Part shown: piece after piece, positions 7,975 to 14,936 of the stretch
How the letters are laid out: every line of letters starts with the position of its first letter
Numbering within the stretch: position 1 is the stretch's first letter
Source of the DNA: Flavobacteriales bacterium
GTDB taxonomy: Bacteria; Bacteroidota; Bacteroidia; Flavobacteriales_H; JAHEZO01
Direction: 5' to 3'
NCBI GenBank assembly: GCA_023250995.1
Contig: JAHEZO010000010.1
Location: 1 to 35,102, forward strand
DNA length: 35,102 nt
Notes under the pieces: generated by a model
Database searches by the model: none
The model's input: the letters and a program-made list of their open reading frames with translations, nothing else
What the model was told of the DNA's origin: nothing
Position numbers and translations under genes: made by a program

Positions 7975-7982
7975 CAAAGGTA
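7975..7982 (-). promoter_or_regulatory. -7 box for the cys operon
   Basis: TACCTTTG on the minus strand fits TAnnTTTG. No well-spaced TTG is obvious at -33. Initiation 6-8 bases downstream would be at about 7967-7969, directly at the preferred cysC start, so the message could be almost leaderless. A + strand box for deoC (8002-8009) lies 20 bases away, making this a compact divergent promoter region. Confidence 0.45.
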
Positions 7983-8001
7983 ACAAACCACAAATTATTT
8001 A

Positions 8002-8009
8002 TACTTTTG
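8002..8009 (+). promoter_or_regulatory. -7 box upstream of deoC
   Basis: TACTTTTG fits the Bacteroidota TAnnTTTG box, 20 bases before the deoC ATG at 8030. A convincing TTG at -33 is not seen, so this is a partial promoter match. Confidence 0.5.
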
Positions 8010-8029
8010 AATAGAAATTTTTTTTTCCA

Positions 8030-8953
8030 ATGAAAAACAACAAAACAGCAGCAAAAAATATTCCCGATTTTCATTTAACCCCAAATATTGACCAGGTGGG
8101 AATTGAAGAGAGAACTTCCAGATTTCAAAAAAGAAGCATAAAGGGAGGAGCTAAAACAGAGGGTTTGAAAATGGTATTAAACATGATTGACCTAACTACC
8201 CTTGAAGGTAAAGATACCGTTCAAAAAGTAAGGCAGATGTGCTATAAAGCATTGCATTTGCACGATTCTTTTCCCGGATTGCCAACGGTGGCGGCTGTTT
8301 GCGTTTACCCATCTATGGTAAAAGTGGCAAAGGATGAAGTTTCGGGAAGTGGTGTTAAGGTTGCCTCCGTGGCCACTGCCTTTCCCAGCGGACAGTCAAC
8401 ACAGGAAATTAAAATTGCCGATACAAAATTTGCAGTTAGCGAAGGTGCCGATGAAATTGACATGGTGATATCGAGAGGCAGGTTTCATTCGGGTGATTAC
8501 AATTTTGTTTTTGATGAAATTGCCTCAATTAAAGAAGCCTGTGGGTCAGCCCGGCTAAAGGTAATTCTTGAAACAGGTGAACTTGGAACCCTTGATAATG
8601 TTAGAAAAGCCAGCGATATTGCCATGTATGCCGGAGCCGATTTCATTAAAACCTCTACCGGAAAAATTCAGCCGGCAGCAACTATGCCGTTTACCTTGGT
8701 AATGCTCGAGGCAATAAGAGATTATTATTATAAAACCGGAAAAATGATTGGGATGAAACCTGCCGGTGGCATATCAAAATCAAAACTCGCCTTGCATTAT
8801 CTGGTAATGTTGAATGAAACCCTCGGTGCGGCATGGATGACCAACGAATGGTTTCGTTTTGGGGCAAGTTCCCTCGCAAATGATGTTTTGATGCAAATTG
8901 TAAAAGATAAAACGGGGGTATATCAGAGTATGGATTACTTTTCGAAGGATTAA
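8030..8953 (+). CDS. deoC: Deoxyribose-phosphate aldolase
   Basis: DeoC cleaves 2-deoxyribose 5-phosphate to glyceraldehyde 3-phosphate and acetaldehyde through a Schiff base. The catalytic lysine is Lys207 in FIKTSTGK; LKVILETGEL and EGADEIDMVIS give the other active-site strands, and KPAGGI is the phosphate-binding loop. At 307 residues it is a long DeoC: about 45 residues precede the barrel, as in many Bacteroidota and actinobacterial members. Two aldehyde dehydrogenase genes follow on the same strand, which suits oxidation of the aldehyde product. A transposase gene with palindromic repeats now lies between deoC and those partners. Confidence 0.96.
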   Translation: MKNNKTAAKNIPDFHLTPNIDQVGIEERTSRFQKRSIKGGAKTEGLKMVLNMIDLTTLEGKDTVQKVRQMCYKALHLHDSFPGLPTVAAVCVYPSMVKVAKDEVSGSGVKVASVATAFPSGQSTQEIKIADTKFAVSEGADEIDMVISRGRFHSGDYNFVFDEIASIKEACGSARLKVILETGELGTLDNVRKASDIAMYAGADFIKTSTGKIQPAATMPFTLVMLEAIRDYYYKTGKMIGMKPAGGISKSKLALHYLVMLNETLGAAWMTNEWFRFGASSLANDVLMQIVKDKTGVYQSMDYFSKD

Positions 8954-8956
8954 TTT

Positions 8957-8990
8957 ACCCTGACTGGGTTTCTCACCCTGTCAGGGTTTT
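8957..8990 (+). repeat. Paired REP-like palindromes, terminator-like hairpin after deoC
   Basis: ACCCTGACTGGGT (8957-8969) and ACCCTGTCAGGGT (8975-8987) are each palindromic. Together they can form a 13-bp stem with one mismatch and a 5-base loop (TTCTC), followed by a T run. The core matches the perfect palindrome inside the adjacent transposase gene at 9267-9287. It can be read as a RAYT-associated REP pair and also as a terminator for deoC. Confidence 0.75.
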
Positions 8991-9006
8991 AAATTAATTA
9001 ATAATT

Positions 9007-9657
9007 ATGATTACAAAAACAACAGTACCGCTGGAAGAAGGAAATTATTACCATATTTACAACCATGCCAACGGAAATGATAAAGTTTTCTTTTCCGAGG
9101 AAAATTACCGATTTTTTCTTGTTAAATACCAGGAATATATTTCACCAATGGCCGATACTTTTGCCTATTGCTTAATGCCAAATCATTTTCATTTTTTAGT
9201 AAAAATTAAAGAAGAAGTAGATTTATTTACTTGGTTAAAAGCAAATGGAAAAATTTCAGAGGTCCCCCAAACCCTGTCAGGGTTTGGAAATACAGACCCT
9301 TTTTCCCTTCTTATTAGCCGCCAATTTTCGCATTTTTTTAATTCGTATGCCCAGGCAATTAATAAACAAGAAAATCGAATAGGAAGTTTGTTTGCAAGGC
9401 CATTCAAACGGAAAAAAATTACCTCTGAAAAACAGTTGCGTTATACCTTAATTTATATCCACAATAATCCAATTAATCATGGTTTTGTTGTTAATGTTGA
9501 GAATTGGATTCATTCTTCTTTTCATACTTTTTTAGGGGAAAGGCCGACCATGCTTAAACGCAATGAGGCTATCGAATGGTTTGGTAACAAAGAAAATTTT
9601 CTGTTTTACCATAAATATTATTCTGAAGTATTGATTGACGAAAATGAAATAAGTTAA
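9007..9657 (+). CDS. REP-associated (RAYT / IS200-like) Y1 transposase
   Basis: The 216-residue product is a Y1 HUH-family transposase of the REP-associated type. It starts with YYHIYNHANGND, has the HUH pair His60-x-His62 in MPNHFHFLV, and the probable catalytic Tyr150 in YIHNNPINHG. RAYTs make single-strand nicks at REP palindromes and are usually single-copy residents, not active insertion sequences. REP-like palindromes lie just upstream (8957-8990). A perfect one is also inside the coding sequence, read in frame as residues 87-94 (PQTLSGFG). The gene separates deoC from the ALDH pair, and the frame is intact. Confidence 0.88.
   Translation: MITKTTVPLEEGNYYHIYNHANGNDKVFFSEENYRFFLVKYQEYISPMADTFAYCLMPNHFHFLVKIKEEVDLFTWLKANGKISEVPQTLSGFGNTDPFSLLISRQFSHFFNSYAQAINKQENRIGSLFARPFKRKKITSEKQLRYTLIYIHNNPINHGFVVNVENWIHSSFHTFLGERPTMLKRNEAIEWFGNKENFLFYHKYYSEVLIDENEIS
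9267..9287. repeat. Perfect REP-like palindrome inside the RAYT coding sequence
   Basis: Two perfect 10-base arms, CCAAACCCTG and its complement CAGGGTTTGG, flank a single central T. The core AACCCTGTCAGGGTTT matches the element upstream of the gene. It falls between the HUH motif and the catalytic tyrosine, in a stretch that reads as a flexible linker. Confidence 0.9.
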
Positions 9658-9686
9658 ATATTGATGAATTAAAAATATAATAAAAA

Positions 9687-11156
9687 ATGACCAAAACCAT
9701 TAACCCTCTTGCATTCAACGCTGCATTTAAATATGCTCCAGCTCCCGAAAGCAAAACCCATATTCAGCTTAAGCCACGGTATGATTTATTTATCAACGGG
9801 AAATTTACAGCTCCTTCGTCTGGAAAGCATTTTGATTCTATCAATCCTGCAAACGAGCTTAAAATTGCAGAAATTGCGGAGGCAAATGAGAAAGATGTGG
9901 ATATGGCCGTGAAAGCCGCAAAAACAGCCTACGAAAAAGTTTGGAGTAAAATGGCTCCAAAAGAGCGGGGAAAATATCTTTTCCGCATTGCCCGCATGAT
10001 TCAAGAGCAGGCCCGCGAGTTAGCGGTAATTGAAAGTTTAGACGGAGGAAAACCCATCAGGGAATCCAGGGATATAGATATTCCGCTGGTGGCTGCTCAT
10101 TTCTTTTATTATGCCGGATGGGCGGATAAACTGGATTACGCTTATCCCAATAAAAAACCGGTTTCTCTTGGTGTGGCAGGGCAGATTATTCCTTGGAATT
10201 TTCCTCTGTTGATGGCTGCCTGGAAAATTGCCCCCGCCCTTGCCTGTGGGAATACCGTGGTTTTAAAGCCTGCCGAAACAACTTCGCTAACTGCCCTTAA
10301 ACTTGCCGAGATAATTCAGGAATCGGGTCTTCCGGAAGGGGTGGTTAATATCGTTACCGGATTTGGAAATACCGGGGCTGCAATTGTAAACCATCCCGGT
10401 ATTAATAAAATTGCATTTACCGGAAGCACTGACGTTGGAAAAATAATTCAGAAATCTATTGCCGGAACAAACAAAAAATGCACCCTGGAACTTGGTGGAA
10501 AAGCCGCCAACATTATTTTTGAAGATGCCCCCATTGATCAGGCCGTGGAAGGAATTATCAATGGTATTTATTTTAACCAGGGGCATGTATGTTGTGCGGG
10601 CTCACGCTTGTTTGTTCAGGAATCAGTTTATGATATGGTTATTAGAATACTTAAGGACAGGATGGAAACACTTATTGTTGGTGATCCAATGGATAAAAAT
10701 ACCGACATAGGAGCCATAAATTCTAAAAACCAGTTGGATACTATTCGAAAATATATTAAATATGGAAAGGAAGATGGAGCTGAAATGTTTCAACCTTCTT
10801 GTGAGGTGCCTAATAAAGGATTTTGGTGCAGGCCAACTTTATTCATGAATGCCTCGCAATCTCACCGCATAGTACAGGAGGAAATTTTCGGCCCGGTGCT
10901 GGCAGTGCAAACATTCAGAACCGTGGACGAGGTTATTGAAAAAGCCAATAATACACCCTTTGGCCTTTCTGCCGGAGTGTGGACCGATAAGGGATCCAAA
11001 ATTTTTAATCTCACAAGTAAATTAAGGGCTGGGGTAATCTGGGCAAACACCTACAATAAATTTGACCCCACTTCGCCTTTTGGCGGATATAAGGAAAGCG
11101 GTTTCGGAAGGGAGGGAGGATTGCATGGGTTGGGGGCGTATTTGAATTTTAATTAA
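9687..11156 (+). CDS. Aldehyde dehydrogenase (NAD(P)+), catalytic
   Basis: Full-length ALDH superfamily enzyme of 489 residues that oxidises an aldehyde to the acid. The motifs are GQIIPWNFPL near 165, GNTVVLKPAE near 188, FTGSTDVGK, the base Glu268 in LELGGK, and the nucleophile Cys302 in GHVCCAGSR. EEIFGPVLAV and PFGGYKESGFGRE occur near the end. Glu and Cys fall at the same numbers as in ALDH2-type enzymes. The substrate cannot be read from sequence. Placement after deoC suggests acetaldehyde or a related aldehyde. It is followed after 22 bases by a defective ALDH homologue, probably its partner. In deoC/ALDH clusters this enzyme resembles the catalytic half of ALDH16 proteins (inference). 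Confidence 0.93.
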   Translation: MTKTINPLAFNAAFKYAPAPESKTHIQLKPRYDLFINGKFTAPSSGKHFDSINPANELKIAEIAEANEKDVDMAVKAAKTAYEKVWSKMAPKERGKYLFRIARMIQEQARELAVIESLDGGKPIRESRDIDIPLVAAHFFYYAGWADKLDYAYPNKKPVSLGVAGQIIPWNFPLLMAAWKIAPALACGNTVVLKPAETTSLTALKLAEIIQESGLPEGVVNIVTGFGNTGAAIVNHPGINKIAFTGSTDVGKIIQKSIAGTNKKCTLELGGKAANIIFEDAPIDQAVEGIINGIYFNQGHVCCAGSRLFVQESVYDMVIRILKDRMETLIVGDPMDKNTDIGAINSKNQLDTIRKYIKYGKEDGAEMFQPSCEVPNKGFWCRPTLFMNASQSHRIVQEEIFGPVLAVQTFRTVDEVIEKANNTPFGLSAGVWTDKGSKIFNLTSKLRAGVIWANTYNKFDPTSPFGGYKESGFGREGGLHGLGAYLNFN

Positions 11157-11178
11157 AAAATAAATAATCATTTTTCCA

Positions 11179-12126
11179 ATGAAAACAATTACCAAAGCAA
11201 CCGAGGTAGTAATTGCCAGCTCCCAAAACGGGGAGGAAAAACCAAACAGATTGAAGGTTATAAAAACCTATAAGATTTATGTTGGAGGAAAATTCCCCCG
11301 GACAGAATCGGGGCGGTATTATACCCCGAAAAATTCAGAAGGGCATTCACTTGGAAATATTTGCCTTTGCTCCAGAAAAGATTTTAGGGATGCCGTGGTA
11401 GCAGCTCGTTCTGCCTTTGCCGGATGGTCGGGTACTGCCCCATTTACACGGAGTCAGATTCTTTATCGAATGGCAGAAATGCTGGAGGGCCGGAAAGCTC
11501 AATTTATTGAAGAACTTCAAAGGCAGGGAAGCTCATTGAAAGAAGCAAATTACGAAGTAGAAATATCAATTGACCGGCTCATTTATTATGCAGGCTGGTG
11601 CGATAAATACCAACAGATTTTTTCATCGGTAAACCCTGTGGCTTCTTCACATTTTAATTTTTCTGTTTGCGAGCCAACAGGGGTTGTATCCATCCTTGCC
11701 CCCGAAGAAAATTCTCTTATCGGTTTAGTTTCTGTAATTGCCCCGGCCATTGCCGGAGGAAATACCTGTGTTGTTCTAGCCTCCGAAAACAAACCTTTGT
11801 GTGCGGTTACATTTGCCGAAGTGCTAAACACTTCTGATGTTCCGGGTGGGGTTGTTAATATTCTCACAGGAAAAAAATCTGAATTGCACGAACAGTTTTC
11901 CTCTCACATGGATGTGAATGCCATTGTATATTGCGGGATAGAGGAAGAAGTAATAAAAAGTATTCAAATAAAATCAGCCAATAATGTAAAGCGTGCCCTT
12001 ATCCGCAAAAACATTAACTGGCTTAATGATTCGGCACAATCTCCCTACTTTATTTTAGATACTCAGGAAGTAAAAACCACCTGGCACCCGGTTGAAAATA
12101 TTGGAGGTGGGGGAGGGGGGTACTAA
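11179..12126 (+). CDS. Catalytically dead, NAD-domain-only aldehyde dehydrogenase homologue
   Basis: The 315 residues align with only the first half of an ALDH: YKIYVGGKFPRTESGRYY, DAVVAARSAFAGWSG, RLIYYAGWCDKYQ, GVVSILAPEENSLIGL, then GGVVNILTG. Where an active enzyme has KPAE this has LASENK. FTGS is replaced by VYCGIE. The LELGGK glutamate region reads RALIRKNINW. The chain stops where the catalytic domain would start, ending in a glycine run plus Tyr. It therefore lacks the cofactor lysine, the base and the nucleophile. It sits 22 bases after the active ALDH. The two together (489 + 315) are close to the length of ALDH16 proteins (about 800), which have an active domain followed by a dead one. 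It is probably a structural partner subunit (inference). Confidence 0.8.
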   Translation: MKTITKATEVVIASSQNGEEKPNRLKVIKTYKIYVGGKFPRTESGRYYTPKNSEGHSLGNICLCSRKDFRDAVVAARSAFAGWSGTAPFTRSQILYRMAEMLEGRKAQFIEELQRQGSSLKEANYEVEISIDRLIYYAGWCDKYQQIFSSVNPVASSHFNFSVCEPTGVVSILAPEENSLIGLVSVIAPAIAGGNTCVVLASENKPLCAVTFAEVLNTSDVPGGVVNILTGKKSELHEQFSSHMDVNAIVYCGIEEEVIKSIQIKSANNVKRALIRKNINWLNDSAQSPYFILDTQEVKTTWHPVENIGGGGGGY

Positions 12127-12186
12127 ATTTTGTTTTCTTTAAGGGGATGGTTTATCCCATTCTTTAAAAGGTATAAGGCCCAAATT

Positions 12187-12265
12187 CCAAATTTCAAGCC
12201 CCAAGACATTCGCAACAAACTCTACTTTCAATTTTGGACTTTGAGCTTGGTATTTGAAATTTTTC
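12187..12265. repeat. Imperfect inverted repeat in the 12127-12304 gap
   Basis: CCAAATTTCAAGCCCCAAG near 12188 and GAGCTTGGTATTTGAAATTT near 12242 pair imperfectly; the shared core is AAATTTCAA-nnn-CCAAG in opposite orientations. It lies between convergent genes and could fold in either transcript. The short open frame across it (12130-12339) has no credible protein features. Confidence 0.45.
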
Positions 12266-12304
12266 AAATACGACAATGTGCCCCGTTTTCATTATTAAAA
12301 AGAT

Positions 12305-13159
12305 TTACCTGCTTGCAAATTTTATTATTTTCTCTATGAAAAAGTTTTCTTCCTTTTTAAATTTAATAAAATATATTCCATCAGGAAACGCGGATAAATC
12401 AATGGTTTCCACTTGGCTTTGAATTTTTGCTGAGAGGATGGTTTCACCAAAAAGGTTTTTCACTTCCATTATTTCAACATATTCAGAAATATTTTGAATG
12501 GTGAATTTTCCATTTTGGGATGGGTTTGGAAGAATAAGAATTTTTTCGTTTCCCTTTATGAATTTTGCTCCAAGGGTTAAGATGGTTACAGAATCAATAA
12601 TGGAACAACCGGTAGCATCAGTAACGGTAAAAAAATAAGTTCCCTCACATAAATTTTCATTAAAACTAGTAGTGGTACCATTGCTCCATTGAATTGAAAA
12701 TGGGTAGGTTCCTCCCGAAATATTAGCAGATGCATTACCATCACAAACTGAGTCAGTTGTTGTAGAATATTGTGAAATGTTTACTCTCATACCGGAGGGC
12801 AACAAGTTAATTGAAAAAACTCTGGATGAAACGCACCCTGAGATGTCGGTTATTGAAACCGAATGAGTCCCCATGGGTAGGCCTGTGGCCATTGAATCTG
12901 TTTGACCATTTGACCATAAATAAGAATAAGGAGGAGAACCACCATGGATAAGAGTGGAAGTTGCACCATTACTATCATTTGCACATTGAACATTTTGCAC
13001 ATTGAATAAAAAATTCATCCCACAAGTATCATTTAACATTCCGCATGAAGAATCAAATTCGCTTGAAGAGGATTTAAAATCAATAGAATATCCAACGAAG
13101 TAATCTACATATTTATTAATGCAAATAGCATATTTTCTCCTGCATTCACCTGAAGGCAA
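12305..13159 (-). CDS. T9SS-secreted SprB-repeat protein, C-terminal part (frameshifted)
   Basis: This frame carries two SprB-type repeats, each with a C-x-G/N-ATxxIxGGxPPYxYxWSNGxT core and ending in VxITDxSGC. One is around VQCANDSNGAT and SYLWSNGQT, the other around CDGNASANISGGTYPF and IQWSNGTTTS. A type IX secretion type A sorting domain (LPNPSQNGKF, then FPDGIYFIKF) closes the chain. The protein would be exported and anchored at the cell surface. It has no start of its own; the only candidate is a TTG at 13159. Reading IxNKYVDYFVGYSID links straight on from the upstream frame (13105-13581), so a one-base deletion near 13120-13125 splits one gene. Confidence 0.85.
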   Translation of the reverse strand: MPSGECRRKYAICINKYVDYFVGYSIDFKSSSSEFDSSCGMLNDTCGMNFLFNVQNVQCANDSNGATSTLIHGGSPPYSYLWSNGQTDSMATGLPMGTHSVSITDISGCVSSRVFSINLLPSGMRVNISQYSTTTDSVCDGNASANISGGTYPFSIQWSNGTTTSFNENLCEGTYFFTVTDATGCSIIDSVTILTLGAKFIKGNEKILILPNPSQNGKFTIQNISEYVEIMEVKNLFGETILSAKIQSQVETIDLSAFPDGIYFIKFKKEENFFIEKIIKFASR

Positions 13160-13581
13160 GGTTCATTTTGTGATCCGGATAACCCATTTAAACCGGTTAT
13201 ACCAGGTACGTTTGAAAAGTTGCAGGAAATTTCGAGTGAACTGTCAAAATAAATTTGGGAACAGAATGCGTTGGATAAATTAAAAACGGCCCAGTCAAAA
13301 TCTTTGTTTAATGTATCGGGAATCACGGAAAAACACAAACTCCCGCTATTTTTTACGCAATAGGAAAACCATGAAGAATTCTTTTCGCCCGAAAACAAAC
13401 AGGACAAACTTCCATTAATTTCATTTTGGATACCCCCTTCACCAGGAGAAGGAAAGGATTGTATGATTGTATCATTTGTTATAGGAATTGCCCCTAAACA
13501 ATCTTGCTGTGTTTGCGAAAAAGAATTTTTGTGTGGGAAAAGCAAATTGCAAAGAAGAATAATTTTGAATATCTTTTTCAT
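13105..13581 (-). CDS. T9SS-secreted SprB-repeat protein, N-terminal part (frameshifted)
   Basis: The frame opens with a signal peptide (MKKIFKIILLCNLLFP, cut near SFSQ) and a lectin/immunoglobulin-like domain typical of Bacteroidota surface proteins: QDCLGAIPITNDT, then SSWFSYCVKNSGSLCFSVIPD and NKDFDWAVFNL. It ends abruptly LFALINM-stop at 13105. The neighbouring frame supplies INKYVDYF at the same place, so adding one A in gcattaat would fuse the two into a protein of about 425 residues with signal peptide, N-domain, two SprB repeats and T9SS tail. Whether the frameshift is real or an assembly error cannot be decided here. Confidence 0.82.
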   Translation of the reverse strand: MKKIFKIILLCNLLFPHKNSFSQTQQDCLGAIPITNDTIIQSFPSPGEGGIQNEINGSLSCLFSGEKNSSWFSYCVKNSGSLCFSVIPDTLNKDFDWAVFNLSNAFCSQIYFDSSLEISCNFSNVPGITGLNGLSGSQNEPCLQVNAGENMLFALINM

Positions 13582-13654
13582 AAGTTGAAGTAAAGATATT
13601 AAAAACTACTCTTTTAGTTTGTTTGTTTCGGCAAAATTTAACAACCAGCAGCCC

Positions 13655-13735
13655 CACAAACCAGCCCCGATGGAAGCGAAAATCCTTTGCCTTTTTAGGC
13701 AAAGATTGAAGCGGACAGCGGGACCAAAAATTACA
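13655..13735 (+). ncRNA. Candidate structured RNA element, copy B (AGCCCCGAT...GCGGACAGCGGG)
   Basis: AGCCCCGATGGAAGCG (13663-13678) and GAAGCGGACAGCGGGACC (to about 13725) flank a strong hairpin ATCCTTTGCC-TTTTTA-GGCAAAGAT. The two boxes match copy A at 6221-6271 while the centres differ, which is the pattern expected of a conserved RNA or DNA element. It lies between the T9SS gene start and the purE end, antisense to both. No gene is seen in 13582-13777. Resemblance to the Flavo-1 motif is from memory only. Confidence 0.55.
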
Positions 13736-13777
13736 GAATGGCAGCCCGGTTCGCTAAAAGAAATAAAAAAAAAGAAA

Positions 13778-14287
13778 TTATACTCTGAATTTGAACTTAA
13801 ATTGTTTAAGTTCTTCGTTGGCTTTGAGGATTTTTTTCTTCAGGTTTTCTTTGAACGAAAGAACTTTTTTCAGAAGAACTTCATCTCCTGTGGCAATTAT
13901 TTGTACAGCGAGAATTCCGGCATTTTGCCCACCATCTACACCCACGGTAGCCACGGGAATTCCCGGAGGCATTTGAACAATTGAAAGAAGAGAGTCCCAG
14001 CCATCGAGCGAAATACTGGAGCGGCAAGGCACCCCAATTACAGGGCATGGAGTTAAGGCAGCCACCACTCCCGGGAGATGAGCTGCACCGCCCGCTCCTG
14101 CAATAATTACTTTTACCCCGCGGGCGCTGGCATTTTTTGCAAATTCCATCACCTGCTCGGGCACGCGGTGGGCCGAAAGGGCGTTTATCTCAAAGGGAAT
14201 TTCGAACTCATCAAGAATTTTTGCGGCTTCCTGCATCACGGGCATATCCGAGGTGCTTCCCATGATGATACTTACGGTTGGATTCAT
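13778..14287 (-). CDS. purE: 5-(carboxyamino)imidazole ribonucleotide mutase (class I PurE)
   Basis: PurE moves the carboxyl group of N5-CAIR to give CAIR in de novo purine synthesis. The motifs are IIMGSTSDMPVM at the start, SAHRVPEQV near 38 with the catalytic His, and GAGGAAHLPGVVAA near 64. Then come GVPCRSS and PPGIPVATVGVDGGQNAG. At 169 residues it is a normal class I PurE with a slightly long basic tail. The partner purK is not in the window. It is divergent from hpt, so purine synthesis and salvage genes share an intergenic region of about 105 bases. Confidence 0.96.
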   Translation of the reverse strand: MNPTVSIIMGSTSDMPVMQEAAKILDEFEIPFEINALSAHRVPEQVMEFAKNASARGVKVIIAGAGGAAHLPGVVAALTPCPVIGVPCRSSISLDGWDSLLSIVQMPPGIPVATVGVDGGQNAGILAVQIIATGDEVLLKKVLSFKENLKKKILKANEELKQFKFKFRV

Positions 14288-14370
14288 AAATAAAAATTGA
14301 TAATTATTAGAAGTTATAAAGGGGTAAAATTAATTATTCCATGTGAGCAATTTAACTTATGGATAAAGAT

Positions 14371-14378
14371 TAATTTTG
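14371..14378 (+). promoter_or_regulatory. -7 box upstream of hpt
   Basis: TAATTTTG fits TAnnTTTG. Its position decides the hpt start. The TTG at 14376 that opens the longest frame lies inside this box, while the ATG at 14394 lies about 15 bases below it. No clear TTG is seen at -33. Confidence 0.45.
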
Positions 14379-14393
14379 TCCGAAATTAAACAA

Positions 14394-14930
14394 ATGAAAG
14401 AAATTCAGATTCGCGATAAAAAATTCAGAGTGTTAATTTCTTCGGACAAAATTCAGGAAGGAATTTCGAGAGTGGCCGAAAAAATTAACATGGAGCTAAA
14501 AGGGCAGCAGCCAATTTTTATTTGTGTGCTGAATGGCGCCTTTATTTTTGCTGCAGATCTATTAAAGAAAATTACCATTGAATGTGAAATTTCTTTTGTA
14601 AAGCTGGCCTCTTATTACGGAACTACTTCTTCGGGACAGGTTAAAACCCTTATTGGCCTGGACGAAAATGTAAAAAACCGCACGGTGGTGATTTTAGAAG
14701 ACATTGTAGATACAGGTTTAACGGTTGAAACCATAGTAAAGCAATTGGGAATTTTTGAACCGGCAAAAATTAAAATCGCCACACTTCTATTCAAGCCGGA
14801 GGCGTATCATAAAAATATAAAAGTTGATTATGCCGCTCTTGAAGTTCCCAACGATTTTTTGGTTGGCTTTGGTTTGGATTACGATGGATTCGGAAGGAAT
14901 CTGGAAGACATTTATGTGTTGGTTCCCTAG
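14394..14930 (+). CDS. hpt: Hypoxanthine phosphoribosyltransferase
   Basis: Hpt salvages hypoxanthine (and often guanine) with PRPP to IMP/GMP. From the ATG at 14394 the protein has 178 residues. It has CVLNGAFIFAADLL near 45, the flexible-loop region LASYYGTTSSG, and the PRPP-binding motif EDIVDTGLT at 102-110. KVDYAALEVPNDFLVGFGLDYDG lies near the end, the purine-binding segment. A TTG start at 14376 would add six residues but lies within a promoter-like box. It is convergent with the ATPase gene that ends six bases downstream. Confidence 0.96.
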   Translation: MKEIQIRDKKFRVLISSDKIQEGISRVAEKINMELKGQQPIFICVLNGAFIFAADLLKKITIECEISFVKLASYYGTTSSGQVKTLIGLDENVKNRTVVILEDIVDTGLTVETIVKQLGIFEPAKIKIATLLFKPEAYHKNIKVDYAALEVPNDFLVGFGLDYDGFGRNLEDIYVLVP

Positions 14931-14936
14931 CGGAAA

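Noticed and set aside
12130-12339. 69-residue frame between the dead ALDH and the T9SS gene
   Set aside because: It reads across an inverted repeat and into the 3' end of the T9SS gene, with low-complexity Phe/Leu content.
13619-13984. 121-residue + strand frame crossing the RNA-like element and purE
   Set aside because: Part overlaps purE antisense and part is the structured element; no protein features.
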